DNA of 64,000 bases from positions 1 through 64,000 of the forward strand of contig NZ_VFEU01000021.1 in NCBI RefSeq assembly GCF_007858255.1, read 5' to 3'. Both the position numbers and the translations under genes were made by a program. Shown one piece after another: positions 49,233 through 62,221 of the stretch (positions within the stretch are counted from its first letter, which is position 1; the number at the start of each line of letters is the position of its first letter). This stretch comes from Pseudomonas rhodesiae. GTDB lineage: Bacteria; Pseudomonadota; Gammaproteobacteria; Pseudomonadales; Pseudomonadaceae. The notes below the pieces were generated by a model. It was not told the origin of the DNA. It saw only the letters and a program-made list of their open reading frames with translations, and did no database searches.

Positions 49233-51503
49233 TCAGGCCATTTCCGCCGTGGTTTCGAAGTCGAAGGTCAACTCGCCGTCCTTCAGATCGATATGCACCA
49301 CGCCGCCATGGTCCGCCAACTCGCCAAACAGGATCTCTTCGGCCAGCGGCCGCTTGATCTTGTCCTGGATCAGACGCGCCATCGGACGAGCGCCCATTGC
49401 CGCGTCGTAACCACCCTCTGCCAGCCAGCTGCGTGCGGCGTCCGTCACCTCCAACTGCACGCGCTTGTCTTCCAGCTGCGCCTGAAGCTCGGTAAGGAAC
49501 TTGTCCACCACGCTCTTGATAACCTCATGGCTGAGGCGACCAAACTGGATAATGGTGTCCAAACGGTTGCGGAACTCTGGCGTAAAGCTCTTCTTGATCA
49601 CTTCCATCGCATCGGAAGAGTGATCCTGATGGCTGAAGCCAATCGAGGCCCGCGCAGCCGTTTCGGCACCGGCGTTAGTGGTCATGATCACGATCACATT
49701 GCGGAAATCCGCCTTGCGCCCGTTGTTGTCGGTGAGGGTCCCGTGGTCCATAACCTGTAGCAGCAGGTTGAAGACTTCCGGGTGAGCCTTCTCGATTTCA
49801 TCGAGCAACAATACGCAGTGAGGCTGCTTGGTGATCGCCTCGGTCAGCAGACCACCCTGATCGAAGCCAACATAGCCTGGAGGCGCACCGATCAGACGCG
49901 ACACGGTATGCCGCTCCATGTACTCGGACATGTCGAAGCGCACCAATTCGATCCCCATGGCCTTGGCCAATTGCCGCGCCGCCTCGGTCTTGCCGACGCC
50001 GGTAGGACCAGCAAACAGGAACGAACCGACGGGCTTGTCCGGCGACTTGAGGCCCGCGCGCGACAACTTGATCGCGGTGGACAACGAGTCGATGGCCGCA
50101 TCCTGGCCGAACACGGTCAGCTTGAGGTCACGCTCCAAGTTACGCAGCAGCTCTTTGTCGGAGCTGGTGACGTGCTTTGGCGGAATCCGCGCAATCTTGG
50201 CCACTATGTCTTCGACCTGTGGCACGTCGATGCGCTTGACACGCTTCTCAACCGGCTGGAGACGCTGGTAAGCGCCCGCCTCATCAATCACATCGATCGC
50301 CTTATCCGGCATGTGTCGATCATTGATGTAGCGCGATGCCAGCTCCGCAGCCGAACGCAGCGCCTCGTCGGTGTACTCGATGCCATGGTGCGATTCGAAA
50401 CGCCCTTTCAACCCGCGCAGGATGCCGATGGTGTCTTCCACCGACGGCTCGGACACATCGACCTTCTGGAAGCGACGCGCCAAGGCGCGGTCTTTCTCGA
50501 AGATCCCGCGAAATTCCTGGAACGTGGTCGAACCGATGCAGCGGATATCACCTGACGACAGCAACGGCTTGAGTAAATTGGAAGCATCCATGACCCCGCC
50601 GGAAGCCGCACCAGCTCCGATGATGGTATGGATTTCGTCAATAAACAGAATCGCCTGGGGACGTTTTTTCAGCTCGCCCAGCAACGCCTTGAAGCGCTTC
50701 TCAAAGTCGCCGCGGTATTTGGTACCGGCGAGCAACGCGCCCAAGTCGAGTGAGTAAACAACGCTATTGGCGAGCAGATCCGGCACCTGGTTGTCGACAA
50801 TACGCTTGGCCAGGCCTTCGGCGATTGCAGTCTTGCCTACACCTGCCTCGCCGACCAGCAAGGGGTTGTTCTTGCGACGGCGCGCGAGGATCTGCGCTAC
50901 CCGCTCGACCTCAAGCTCACGCCCCACCAGCGGATCGATCCGCCCTTGGCGCGCCAGTTCGTTGAGGTTGCTGGCATAGGCATCCAGTGGATTGCCCGAA
51001 GAAGAAGACTCACCGCCCTCGTCGTCCTGCATATCCTGCTCACCCTCGGAATGATCGCCGTGCCCTGGCACTTTGGAAATACCGTGGGCGATGTAGTTGA
51101 CGACATCAATACGGGCAACGCTCTGCTGCTTGAGCAGAAACACAGCCTGGCTTTCCTGTTCGCTGAAGATCGCCACGAGCACATTGGCGCCCGTGACTTC
51201 GCGCTTACCGGAGCTCTGTACGTGGAACACAGCACGCTGCAATACCCGCTGGAAGCCCAGAGTAGGCTGGGTTTCACGGTCCTCGTCATGCACGGGGATC
51301 AGTGGCGTGGTGGAGTCGATAAACTCCTGCAGATCATGCTTGAGTTTGTCGAGATTGGCGCCGCACGCACGCAAAACGGTGGCGGCAGCTTCGTTATCCA
51401 AAAGTGCCAGCAGCAGGTGCTCGACGGTCATGAATTCATGACGCTTCGAGCGGGCCTCCTTGAAGGCAAGATTGAGGGTGACTTCGAGCTCGCGGTTTAA
51501 CAT
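49233..51503 (-). CDS. clpA: ClpAP protease ATPase subunit ClpA
   Basis: 756-residue AAA+ unfoldase. Order: N-terminal Clp-N repeat domain (1-140) that docks ClpS; first ATPase module with Walker [15 protein letters not shown] near 215 and Walker [13 protein letters not shown] near 280; second module with [14 protein letters not shown] near 495 and [15 protein letters not shown] near 560. The ClpP-binding loop lies in the second module. Directly preceded by clpS, so the two are likely one operon. Confidence 0.98.
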   Translation of the reverse strand: MLNRELEVTLNLAFKEARSKRHEFMTVEHLLLALLDNEAAATVLRACGANLDKLKHDLQEFIDSTTPLIPVHDEDRETQPTLGFQRVLQRAVFHVQSSGKREVTGANVLVAIFSEQESQAVFLLKQQSVARIDVVNYIAHGISKVPGHGDHSEGEQDMQDDEGGESSSSGNPLDAYASNLNELARQGRIDPLVGRELEVERVAQILARRRKNNPLLVGEAGVGKTAIAEGLAKRIVDNQVPDLLANSVVYSLDLGALLAGTKYRGDFEKRFKALLGELKKRPQAILFIDEIHTIIGAGAASGGVMDASNLLKPLLSSGDIRCIGSTTFQEFRGIFEKDRALARRFQKVDVSEPSVEDTIGILRGLKGRFESHHGIEYTDEALRSAAELASRYINDRHMPDKAIDVIDEAGAYQRLQPVEKRVKRIDVPQVEDIVAKIARIPPKHVTSSDKELLRNLERDLKLTVFGQDAAIDSLSTAIKLSRAGLKSPDKPVGSFLFAGPTGVGKTEAARQLAKAMGIELVRFDMSEYMERHTVSRLIGAPPGYVGFDQGGLLTEAITKQPHCVLLLDEIEKAHPEVFNLLLQVMDHGTLTDNNGRKADFRNVIVIMTTNAGAETAARASIGFSHQDHSSDAMEVIKKSFTPEFRNRLDTIIQFGRLSHEVIKSVVDKFLTELQAQLEDKRVQLEVTDAARSWLAEGGYDAAMGARPMARLIQDKIKRPLAEEILFGELADHGGVVHIDLKDGELTFDFETTAEMA

Positions 51504-51532
51504 AGCTTCACCTCATACCCAAGTGGTCGGCG

Positions 51533-51901
51533 TTAACCGTCCTTCTCGATTTCACAGAGTAGCGGATGCTGGCTTTCCCTGGCGTACTGGTTGACCTGCA
51601 TGGCCTTTGTCTCGGCGATGTCGCGGGTAAACACTCCACATACTGCCCGTCCTTCTGTATGAACGGCCAGCATTACCTTGGTCGCCAACTCGCGGTTCAG
51701 GTTAAAAAACACCTCGAGCACTTCGACGACGAAATCCATCGGTGTGTAGTCATCGTTGAACAAAACCACCTTGTACATCGGCGGCGCCTGTAAGGCAGGC
51801 TTGGCCTCCTGAACAGCAATGCCTGCAGAACCGTCGTCATCGTGTTCGTGATCCGGTCGATCCTGATTGAATGTTAGTCGAATCTGGCTGATTGCATGCA
51901 T
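51533..51901 (-). CDS. clpS: ATP-dependent Clp protease adaptor ClpS
   Basis: 122-residue adaptor that binds N-end-rule substrates and hands them to ClpA. The conserved core [20 protein letters not shown] and [18 protein letters not shown] is present, with the N-degron pocket residues. An acidic N-terminal tail ([11 protein letters not shown]) precedes it. ClpA follows after 29 bases. Confidence 0.97.
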   Translation of the reverse strand: MHAISQIRLTFNQDRPDHEHDDDGSAGIAVQEAKPALQAPPMYKVVLFNDDYTPMDFVVEVLEVFFNLNRELATKVMLAVHTEGRAVCGVFTRDIAETKAMQVNQYARESQHPLLCEIEKDG

Positions 51902-52125
51902 GGAAAGAAAGGTTCGTCAGTTGTTCAATACAGTGGTGGGGGCAACCTGTCAGAATTTCAACTCTGACCTATTGGTCGCCTTGACTATCGGCAAATCGGT
52001 GTTACAACCAATAGAACCCACAGTGGGTAAAAAAGGTCCGCGCAGTCAACCTTATTTATTCGGGTTAGGACGGATAAACTGGATGATACTCCAGTGATGG
52101 AGTCTGGTGCAGAAGGAAATGGGTT

Positions 52126-52431
52126 ATGTCTGGCGTCAAGATCAAAGGCAAGGTCAAGTGGTTCAATAATGCCAAGGGATATGGCTTTATTAATGAAGAA
52201 GGTAAAAGCGAGGACCTTTTTGCGCACTATTCAGCGATCACCATGGACGGCTACAAGACGCTGAAAGCAGGCCAAAGTGTGGAGTTCGAAATCATTCAGG
52301 GGCCAAAGGGACTGCATGCCGTCGCAATTTGTGCGGCCTGCGCGGCGGCTCCCGGGACGGCACACGACGTTACGCACGAAACAAAACCCAAAAAAGACCA
52401 GCCCTCTAAAGAAAACAAGCAACTGGCCTGA
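52126..52431 (+). CDS. cspD: Cold-shock-domain protein CspD
   Basis: 101-residue protein. Residues 1-67 are a cold-shock domain with RNP1 KGYGFINEE and RNP2 DLFAHYSAI, which binds single-stranded DNA or RNA. The C-terminal 30 residues are charged ([12 protein letters not shown]). In E. coli CspD inhibits DNA replication in stationary phase, and divergence from clpS is the common arrangement. AGGAAATGG stands before the ATG. The 224-base region before it has no other gene. Confidence 0.95.
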   Translation: MSGVKIKGKVKWFNNAKGYGFINEEGKSEDLFAHYSAITMDGYKTLKAGQSVEFEIIQGPKGLHAVAICAACAAAPGTAHDVTHETKPKKDQPSKENKQLA

Positions 52432-52454
52432 TCGCATTTGGGTAAATAGCCTGC

Positions 52455-52495
52455 AAAAAAACGGCCATTCTGGTTCACCAGAATGGCCGTTTTTT
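52455..52495. terminator. Bidirectional terminator between cspD and icd
   Basis: ACGGCCATTCTGG, TTCA and CCAGAATGGCCGT, flanked by A and T runs, form a 13-bp perfect stem serving both convergent genes. Confidence 0.95.
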
Positions 52496-52503
52496 AGCCT
52501 GCC

Positions 52504-53760
52504 TTACATATGCGAAATCAAAGCATCACCAAAGCCTGACGACGACACCAGCTTCGCGCCCTCCATCAAGCGCTCGAAATCATAGGTCACGGTCTTGGCC
52601 GAAATCGCCCCGTTGGTGCCCTTGATGATCAAGTCCGCAGCTTCGGTCCAGCCCATATGGCGCAACATCATTTCCGCCGACAGAATCAACGAACCTGGGT
52701 TGACCTGGTCTTTGCCCGCATATTTGGGCGCTGTGCCGTGGGTGGCTTCGAACATCGCCACGGTGTCGGACAGGTTGGCGCCTGGCGCGATACCAATCCC
52801 GCCCACCTCCGCCGCGAGGGCATCGGACAGGTAGTCACCGTTGAGGTTAAGGGTCGCGATCACGTCATATTCGGCCGGACGCAGCAGTATCTGCTGGAGC
52901 ATGGCGTCAGCAATCGCATCTTTGACCACCACGTTCTTACCGGTTTTCGGGTTCTTGAACTGCATCCAAGGACCGCCATCCAACAGAGTCGCGCCAAACT
53001 CCTGCGCAGCCACTTCGTAGGCCCATTCTTTGAAGGCACCTTCGGTGAACTTCATGATGTTGCCTTTGTGCACGATGGTCAGCGAGTCACGGTCGTTATC
53101 CACGACATATTGCAGGGCTTTACGCGCCAGACGCTGGGTACCTTCCTTGGACACCGGCTTGACGCCAATCCCGCAGTCCTGGTCGAAGCGAATCTTAGTG
53201 ACGCCCATTTCCTCCTTGAGGAACTTGATCACTTTGATCGCTTCCGGCGAACCGGCCTTCCATTCGATACCGGCGTAAATATCTTCGGAGTTCTCACGGA
53301 AGATAGTCATGTCCACATCGCCGGGCTTTTTCACCGGGCTGGGCACGCCTTCGAACCAGCGCACAGGGCGCAGGCACACATACAGATCGAGTTGCTGGCG
53401 CAGGGCAACGTTCAACGAACGGATACCGCCACCCACCGGGGTAGTCAACGGGCCCTTGATCGACACCACGTAGTCCTTAACTGCATCCAGGGTTTCCTGA
53501 GGCAGCCAGGTATCTTGGTCGTAAACCTGTGTCGCTTTCTCGCCGGCATAGACCTCCATCCAGGAAATCTTGCGCTTGCCGCCGTAAGCCTTGGCAACCG
53601 CTGCGTCGACTACCTTGATCATCACCGGGCTGATGTCGACGCCAATGCCGTCACCCTCGATGAACGGGATGATCGGGTGGTCAGGAACATTGAGAGAATG
53701 GTCTGCGTTGACGGTGATTTTGTCGCCGACTGCCGGAACCTGAATCTTCTTGTATCCCAT
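52504..53760 (-). CDS. icd: NADP-dependent isocitrate dehydrogenase (dimeric)
   Basis: 418-residue TCA-cycle enzyme converting isocitrate to 2-oxoglutarate. The phosphorylatable serine loop is in [17 protein letters not shown] near residue 113, substrate residues are in [14 protein letters not shown], and the NADP-binding part near 340 has [13 protein letters not shown]. The ATG at 53760 with GGAG upstream gives the family start MGYKKIQVP. Divergent from the monomeric isozyme gene; Pseudomonas often carries both. Confidence 0.97.
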   Translation of the reverse strand: MGYKKIQVPAVGDKITVNADHSLNVPDHPIIPFIEGDGIGVDISPVMIKVVDAAVAKAYGGKRKISWMEVYAGEKATQVYDQDTWLPQETLDAVKDYVVSIKGPLTTPVGGGIRSLNVALRQQLDLYVCLRPVRWFEGVPSPVKKPGDVDMTIFRENSEDIYAGIEWKAGSPEAIKVIKFLKEEMGVTKIRFDQDCGIGVKPVSKEGTQRLARKALQYVVDNDRDSLTIVHKGNIMKFTEGAFKEWAYEVAAQEFGATLLDGGPWMQFKNPKTGKNVVVKDAIADAMLQQILLRPAEYDVIATLNLNGDYLSDALAAEVGGIGIAPGANLSDTVAMFEATHGTAPKYAGKDQVNPGSLILSAEMMLRHMGWTEAADLIIKGTNGAISAKTVTYDFERLMEGAKLVSSSGFGDALISHM

Positions 53761-56479
<2,719 letters not shown>

Positions 56480-56498
56480 GGTTGTAAAGCAGCATCAC

Positions 56499-56530
56499 AA
56501 ACCCCGGCCAAGTGTCGGGGTTTGTGTTTT
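56499..56530 (+). terminator. Terminator after idh
   Basis: AAACCCCG and CGGGGTTT with a nine-base loop, followed by GTGTTTT, form a Rho-independent terminator 20 bases behind the stop. It also faces the converging LysR pseudogene. Confidence 0.85.
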
Positions 56531-56535
56531 CTAAG

Positions 56536-57414
56536 TCATTGCTTACTATTGGCATACTCTGAAATCCATACTGAGCGAATCAACTCAAGCACCTCGCGCC
56601 TATACACAGGATTCCAACCCGCTCGCTCTTTAGGTATCACTCCAAATTGAGGTAACTTCGGCAAACTTGAGAAATTTTCTAGACTTTTTAAACCCGATAC
56701 ATGCGCAATAAAAGGTAGCAATGTAATACCAATTCCCGCCTGAACTGCAGACCTCAGCGACATCAAATCCTCCGACTCATAAACACAATGCCATTTGATA
56801 GCGCAGCCCTCTAGACTCCGAATCGCCAGACTACGAAACCCGCAGGGCGGCTTGAACAAAGCGAGAGGAACGTTATGCACGTTATCGATCAAGTCAGCGC
56901 TTTCACCAGCAAACCACCTTACCGATAACGTATGCCAAGGATGCTCATGTGTTTCTTTTAATTCATCTATCACGAGGCATAGGTCGATCTTGCCCTCATT
57001 TACCGCCTCTCTTAGCAAACCAGACCTAGCGACCTTTACCACCAGCTGTATAGCAGGAAAGTGAGCAGCCATGCTGGAAATAATTTTGGGGAGCACCCCC
57101 TCACAAAAATGCTCTGGCATACCCATTACAATTATTTCTCTTTTCTCAACCACTTCAAAAAGCCTACCAATTTTATCGTTACAAACAACGATATCCTTGG
57201 CATAACCGAAAAGTTTCTCTCCTTCCACCGTCAAAAACACCTGTCGATTTTCCCTTGCAAATAACTCCACACCTAACAAATCTTCTAATCGCTTGATCTG
57301 CTGGCTAATGGCAGGCTAAGTGAGGCTTAAAGCTTCGGCTGCGCGCGTAAAACTTTTGGTTTCGCTTACTTTTATAAAACTTCGCAAAGACTGAACATCA
57401 AGATTGACTCTCAT
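56536..57414 (-). pseudogene. LysR-family regulator interrupted by an amber codon
   Basis: Reading from an ATG at 57414 gives a normal LysR start (VQSLRSFIKVSETKSFTRAA, EALSLT). A TAG at 57316-57318 then stands as codon 33, where the family has glutamine in LTQPAIS. The frame continues intact afterwards (PAISQQIKRLEDLLGVELF and the full effector domain) to 56536. A single CAG-to-TAG change thus splits an otherwise complete 292-residue gene. Restart inside would remove most of the helix-turn-helix. Either a recent inactivation, a suppressible codon or a sequencing error. Codons are more AT-rich than in the core genes. Confidence 0.88.
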
Positions 57415-57551
57415 GACGCACACCTACCAAAATAAATATTCCAATTTTGGCAAATCAACGTCTCACTCGCCACTAGCTGTTCGGCTAGGGAAAAACTGAA
57501 TTTACGAGTAAAAAATACAAAAAATGTTTAATTTGAGATTTTTCCGTCATC

Positions 57552-59105
57552 TTATGCCAGCAATTGAGCTTTAAGCGAATGAAAATGCGCATTGGAGGTT
57601 TGCGACAATCTAGCCAAAACATACTCTGCACGTTGCGTCGAATGGCGAGAATTAATCTCTAAAGCACTAGTAAAAAAGAACGCACCGCTCGTTAGCTCTC
57701 CCAGAACAGTGATTCTGTCATCCACACATCCTGACTGATTTATCAATCCGCCCGACTCAGCAGATACCTTTAACCCTCCGAATGGGTCTACACACCCAAT
57801 TCCCTGCTGAATAATATTCTGCACCAAAAGATTATCAAACTTGGTAACATCGCGAGGGGTACCTGTAGCAACCACAACAGCGTCATAACCGCGAAAATAT
57901 CTTTTCGACTGCTTAGCTACTTTCAAGGTAAATCTCCCATTATATTCAATAGACTGAAGCTCTCCCTTGATGATTGATAGCTGCCCAGACTCGACTAAAG
58001 ACTTGATTTTTAGAGCATTTTCAATCGGAATTGAAACACGGTATGCCATCCACCAACTTGAATAACCCAGGAATCTTTTCTTATCCTCATCTGGCATTGC
58101 AGACCAGATTAGATCAAGCACAGCATTCGTGGAATAGAGAACGGACTGCCAAAACCGTGGGTGACGGGCAGCAGCTATTTCCGCCTCAAGAAACTCCAAA
58201 GCCGGCCTTTGTGAACACATTGTCGACCAATCAGCATCAATCGGCTTGCCCTCCAAGGCTAATTCCTGCATCGCCCAACGAAGTACGTCTTCAAGCCGCA
58301 CTACCCCAGCTCGAGAAATACAAGATCTAACAGTTTCCGGCGTTAGTATTGACGGCTTATAACGCCCCTGAGTCCCTCTGACACTAGGCAAGGCTCCCGT
58401 GCGCGAATGCATAGTAATGGGCCCTTTATGGCCATTAGCAGTAAGTCCGATCACCGCATCGATAGCACTCAGTCTTGAACCGACAATTGCAACACTCGCC
58501 TGCTTTTGAATCAGCCTGCATAGACGTTTGATAGGGTAAGGGCTGGAGAAAAAACCTTCAGCGCCAGCAAGGTGTCGGTGTTCCAGACTGCGCGCATTAC
58601 CACAACTCAATACTACATGATCACTAGGGAAAGATAGATTTCCCTTTGTGGATACTACGACCCTTCCATCATGCGAAAAACTAAGATTAACGACTTCGTC
58701 ATGCACTGCAATTAACTGGCAACCGAGTTCTACAGCTTTTTTAATGAGACATTGAAGCATGTGCGCAAGATATAGCCCAAATAAGGGTCGGGGTAGAAAT
58801 GCATGCGGATATAGCTCAATATCAGGAAAATCATCTTCCCAAATTTCTCGATTAGCCAATAACCATCTGTAGAAATGCCCAGACTGGTCTGGGAAAGGCG
58901 AAATGAATTCGGCTCGTGTGTTTAAGATATTTGTACCGCAGTCCTCGGAATACGCAAGTCCTCGACCACATTGAGATTGCTTATCCACCAAAAAAATCGA
59001 TAGATTCGAATGACATCCATGTCTCGCCAGCCCTTTTAAAAACGCGTAAATAAAAGAGACGCTTGAGGCACCTCCACCGATTATCGTTATAACCTCACCT
59101 GACAT
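57552..59105 (-). CDS. FAD/NAD(P)-binding oxidoreductase (NAD_binding_9 type)
   Basis: 517-residue flavoprotein of unknown reaction. The N-terminal dinucleotide-binding motif is ITIIGGGASSVSF, followed by the family-specific GRGLAYS near residue 48, LNTRAEFISPF and HFYRWL. A second nucleotide-binding site is VAIVGSRLSAIDAV near 208 and a late FAD segment is AVVVATGTP near 415. Such proteins resemble N-hydroxylating and Baeyer-Villiger-like monooxygenases but most are uncharacterised. Same strand as the CoA-transferase gene 70 bases upstream. AT-rich codons relative to the surroundings suggest transfer. Confidence 0.85.
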   Translation of the reverse strand: MSGEVITIIGGGASSVSFIYAFLKGLARHGCHSNLSIFLVDKQSQCGRGLAYSEDCGTNILNTRAEFISPFPDQSGHFYRWLLANREIWEDDFPDIELYPHAFLPRPLFGLYLAHMLQCLIKKAVELGCQLIAVHDEVVNLSFSHDGRVVVSTKGNLSFPSDHVVLSCGNARSLEHRHLAGAEGFFSSPYPIKRLCRLIQKQASVAIVGSRLSAIDAVIGLTANGHKGPITMHSRTGALPSVRGTQGRYKPSILTPETVRSCISRAGVVRLEDVLRWAMQELALEGKPIDADWSTMCSQRPALEFLEAEIAAARHPRFWQSVLYSTNAVLDLIWSAMPDEDKKRFLGYSSWWMAYRVSIPIENALKIKSLVESGQLSIIKGELQSIEYNGRFTLKVAKQSKRYFRGYDAVVVATGTPRDVTKFDNLLVQNIIQQGIGCVDPFGGLKVSAESGGLINQSGCVDDRITVLGELTSGAFFFTSALEINSRHSTQRAEYVLARLSQTSNAHFHSLKAQLLA

Positions 59106-59175
59106 AACAACCTCCTACATAATTTTCTTACGAACACAAAACACCTAACCACTCAAAGAATTAGACACTATGCAG

Positions 59176-60699
59176 TTACAAAAAAAACAAATCCTCAGAC
59201 ATAAGCTTACAGCTGCTTGAAACTACAAACCCACCCTCTATGAACGGCATAATATCCCGCTCAACACTTATACCGGGAGCGACCTCTTCCAGATAAACAA
59301 CCCTATCTCTCAATGCAAAAACAGCTCGCTCCGTTACATATATGACTCTCTGACCTAACGATTTAGAATGGTCGCCACTGAAAGTTAAATGTGAAACCTG
59401 ACGAACGAATTTACTTACACGACCTTCCCGAACTATCCGGATTTGGCCCTTATTTATATTCACGACCAACCCTACCGCCGTGAAAGTGCCACAAAAAATA
59501 ATACATCGTGCGGACTGAGAGATATTTATGAATCCACCTGCACCTTGTAACTTCTGACCAAACTTCGAGACATTAACATTGCCAAAGCTATCCATTTCAG
59601 CAAAGCCTAAGCACGCTACATCAATTCCGCCACCTTCATAGAAATCAAACAAAGCCGCCTGTTCAATGATACTCTGTGGGCGATAGCTGGCACCAAATGA
59701 CAGCCCAGCTGCTGGCCTGCCACCTATAACGCCGGACTCAACAGTAAAGCTCATCGATTCCGCACAGCCCAACTCCTCAGCCGCCTGAGCAATAGCTACC
59801 GGTATACCAATACCGAGATTGATAACTCGGGCATTTTGATGCTGAATTTCCTGCAAAGCTCTCCTAGCAATAACTCTCTCTGCACACGAAATCGACCTTG
59901 TACCAGGGGTGAGCACTCCCGGACGTGTAAACGCTGAGTCATGTGCCACGCCGTAAGTTTGAGGATGCTCACCAGGGCGCGAAACTGTCACGTAATCTAC
60001 CAATAGTCCGGGGACTTTGACGTCATGCGGCTCGATATCATGCAAACCTACTAAACTTTCAACCTGCACAATCACTATTCCACCACAGTTTTTAACTGCC
60101 ATTGCCTGCGCTAGAGCGTCACTATGAGACACTTCCCGCTCCATCGAAATATTGCCCAAGGGATCACAAGATGTCCCTCTTAACAACGCACAGTCGACCT
60201 TAATAGCAGGGTAAAAAAGCATTGACTTATCATTGATAAAAATTTTCTGAACGAGCGCACGTGCCGCCCGCATATTTAAGCGTCCTCCCTCATAATCAGG
60301 ATCAACGAAAGTATTTAAGCCGATATTCGAAATCACCCCAGGCTTTTTCGCCGCAATCGCGCGAAAAAGCTGACTAATGACCCCCTGCGGCCAATTATGG
60401 GCCTCTATCTCTCCTAGGCGCGCCATATTTCCCAGCCGTGGAATAAGCCCCCAGAACCCTCCAATTACCTTATCCACCAGCCCACTCTGGGCCAAAACGT
60501 CTAAGCCCCTTTCTTCAAGATCTCCAGCAGCAGAGGCAAAGAGCAGACTAAGTTTACGAGGCCGCCCCTCTCGCTTGTAACGATCGCCGATTGCTCGAGT
60601 AAGTCCATCAGGATGCCCACAACTACCAAATCCCCCAGGGATAACTGTCCATCCATCTTCAATTAGCTCTGCCGCTCGTCGCTCGCTAATAACTTTCAT
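59176..60699 (-). CDS. YdiF-type CoA-transferase (family I, fused subunits)
   Basis: 507-residue enzyme with both halves of a type I CoA-transferase in one chain, as in acetate/3-ketoacid CoA-transferase YdiF. Alpha-like part: VIPGGFGSCGHPDGL near residue 18. Beta-like part: RVINLGIGIPVAIA near 291 and the catalytic glutamate Glu321 in SFTVESGVIGG. The ATG at 60699 overlaps the stop of the cupin gene (ATGA) and has AGAGG before it; an in-frame ATG at 60768 would lie inside that gene. It moves CoA between carboxylates, but the acyl group is unknown. Confidence 0.92.
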   Translation of the reverse strand: MKVISERRAAELIEDGWTVIPGGFGSCGHPDGLTRAIGDRYKREGRPRKLSLLFASAAGDLEERGLDVLAQSGLVDKVIGGFWGLIPRLGNMARLGEIEAHNWPQGVISQLFRAIAAKKPGVISNIGLNTFVDPDYEGGRLNMRAARALVQKIFINDKSMLFYPAIKVDCALLRGTSCDPLGNISMEREVSHSDALAQAMAVKNCGGIVIVQVESLVGLHDIEPHDVKVPGLLVDYVTVSRPGEHPQTYGVAHDSAFTRPGVLTPGTRSISCAERVIARRALQEIQHQNARVINLGIGIPVAIAQAAEELGCAESMSFTVESGVIGGRPAAGLSFGASYRPQSIIEQAALFDFYEGGGIDVACLGFAEMDSFGNVNVSKFGQKLQGAGGFINISQSARCIIFCGTFTAVGLVVNINKGQIRIVREGRVSKFVRQVSHLTFSGDHSKSLGQRVIYVTERAVFALRDRVVYLEEVAPGISVERDIMPFIEGGFVVSSSCKLMSEDLFFL

Positions 60700-61121
60700 G
60701 CTACAGCCTCTGCATTCAGACACGTCACAGGCTGAACCGGCTGCTCCCAGACGACTAAAAACGTGCATCCTGAAGGAGACGAAAGTTGGTGGGTAGAGCC
60801 AGGAGGGTACACTTGGAGCGCACCTATCGTATGTCGCCCTCTGTCATCGACAAGTTCGCCATCGACCACCAGCACCAACTCCCAGCCCAGATGTATATGC
60901 CTGGGCGTTAGAGCGCCACCGTCATAACGCACCAGTGCAGCCACTGATCCTTCCCCATTGCGCCTCGCATCATAAAGGTAAAATATTGAGACGCCCTTTC
61001 GCCCATCAATTTCATAAGGCTCAAAATTTAAACAATCAACTCCATCGATATACAACCCTCCTCCTGATCGGCAAATTTTATCGCTCAATATATTTTTATT
61101 ATTTATCTCGTTTTTATTCAT
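60696..61121 (-). CDS. Cupin-domain protein
   Basis: 141-residue protein with one cupin fold: motif 1 PRHIHLGWELVLVVDGEL near residue 80 and motif 2 VYPPGSTHQLSSPSGCTFL near 108, offering histidines and glutamate for a metal. Layout resembles ChrR-like or quercetinase-type small cupins. The start is AT-rich (many Asn and Lys codons), unlike core genes. Its stop overlaps the CoA-transferase start, so it may act on the same substrate or sense it. Confidence 0.85.
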   Translation of the reverse strand: MNKNEINNKNILSDKICRSGGGLYIDGVDCLNFEPYEIDGRKGVSIFYLYDARRNGEGSVAALVRYDGGALTPRHIHLGWELVLVVDGELVDDRGRHTIGALQVYPPGSTHQLSSPSGCTFLVVWEQPVQPVTCLNAEAVA

Positions 61122-61159
61122 TGTTATTCTCCTGCTAAGCGGTACTCAGTAATTCAGGC

Positions 61160-62056
61160 TTATTTTGCTCGCGAATGATTCATCAAATAAACTCCTCCCC
61201 CCGAAACAATAAACCCCACAATCACTACTACGCTCGGCACCTCCCCCAACACTAACGCCGCCATGATCTGCGTAACCGCCGGAATCACATGAAATAAGTT
61301 CGTCGCTTTACTCGCCTCTCCCCGCCGAATCATCAAATACAATATCGTCAGTGCGCCTACAGAATTCATCAAACTAATCCAGGCCACCGAGGCAATAAAA
61401 GGCATCCACTGCGTCACCTGCATGGTTTCAGCGGCGCAAGCCAGCATCAACATGACCAGCGACGCAGTAACCATTTGAATGAAGCACCCCACCCACAGAT
61501 TGACCCCACCGAGAAAACGCTTCTGATAAAGAGTACCGAGGGTGATGCCCAACAGCGCCAATCCCACCGCGCCATAGCCGCCTACTGGTGCGTCGGCGCC
61601 TGAAAAACTGTTGCCGACAACAATGACCACTCCTCCGACACCCAGAATCGAACCTGGCAGGTCGCGCCAGCTCAATTGCTCACCCAAACAGAAATAGGCG
61701 CCGATCACGACGAATATGGGCATCAACCCGACAATCAGTGCAGCTTGCCCGGCGGGGACGCCCTGACTTATTCCGGTGTAGAGACCGCCGAATTGCAGAG
61801 CCTGCAAGAGCACGCCCGCGACTACCGCATGAAGGTAAGGTGCAAGCCGCCTCGGCCATTCAGCCTTTATCGCAAGCGCCACCCCCAGAAACACCAGGGC
61901 AGCCAAGGCAAACCGATAGAACGTCATGGTGAAGGGCTCGCCATAACGCACACCGAACGCACCGCCGATGTAGCCGGAACTCCAAAGCAGAATGAAGGCA
62001 ATGGGCAGGGGCGATGTAAGGCGTACTTCGTAGCGTTTGTGCGCAATCGGGTTCAT
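61160..62056 (-). CDS. EamA/DMT-family transporter
   Basis: 298-residue inner-membrane protein with ten hydrophobic helices in two EamA repeats, starting after PLPIAFILLWSSGYIGGAFG. Family members usually export amino acids or other small metabolites. The ATG at 62056 with GGAGAG upstream is chosen over a longer reading to 62122 without family similarity. Codon use is GC-rich, unlike the four genes that follow it, so it may belong to the older chromosome. It lies 38 bases before the cupin gene on the same strand. Confidence 0.92.
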   Translation of the reverse strand: MNPIAHKRYEVRLTSPLPIAFILLWSSGYIGGAFGVRYGEPFTMTFYRFALAALVFLGVALAIKAEWPRRLAPYLHAVVAGVLLQALQFGGLYTGISQGVPAGQAALIVGLMPIFVVIGAYFCLGEQLSWRDLPGSILGVGGVVIVVGNSFSGADAPVGGYGAVGLALLGITLGTLYQKRFLGGVNLWVGCFIQMVTASLVMLMLACAAETMQVTQWMPFIASVAWISLMNSVGALTILYLMIRRGEASKATNLFHVIPAVTQIMAALVLGEVPSVVVIVGFIVSGGGVYLMNHSRAK

Positions 62057-62221
62057 AACACTCTCCAGACTGATAACTCTGGAGAGATAAACTGCGCCAG
62101 CAGCTGAAGTCGGTAAAATCATAAAATGTCAGGTGCATCATGCAGATTGCTTATGCACCACCCCATCATCGCTGCGATCCGGCTCCAAGACTGGGTTACA
62201 TTCAGAACCAAGAGGTATCTC

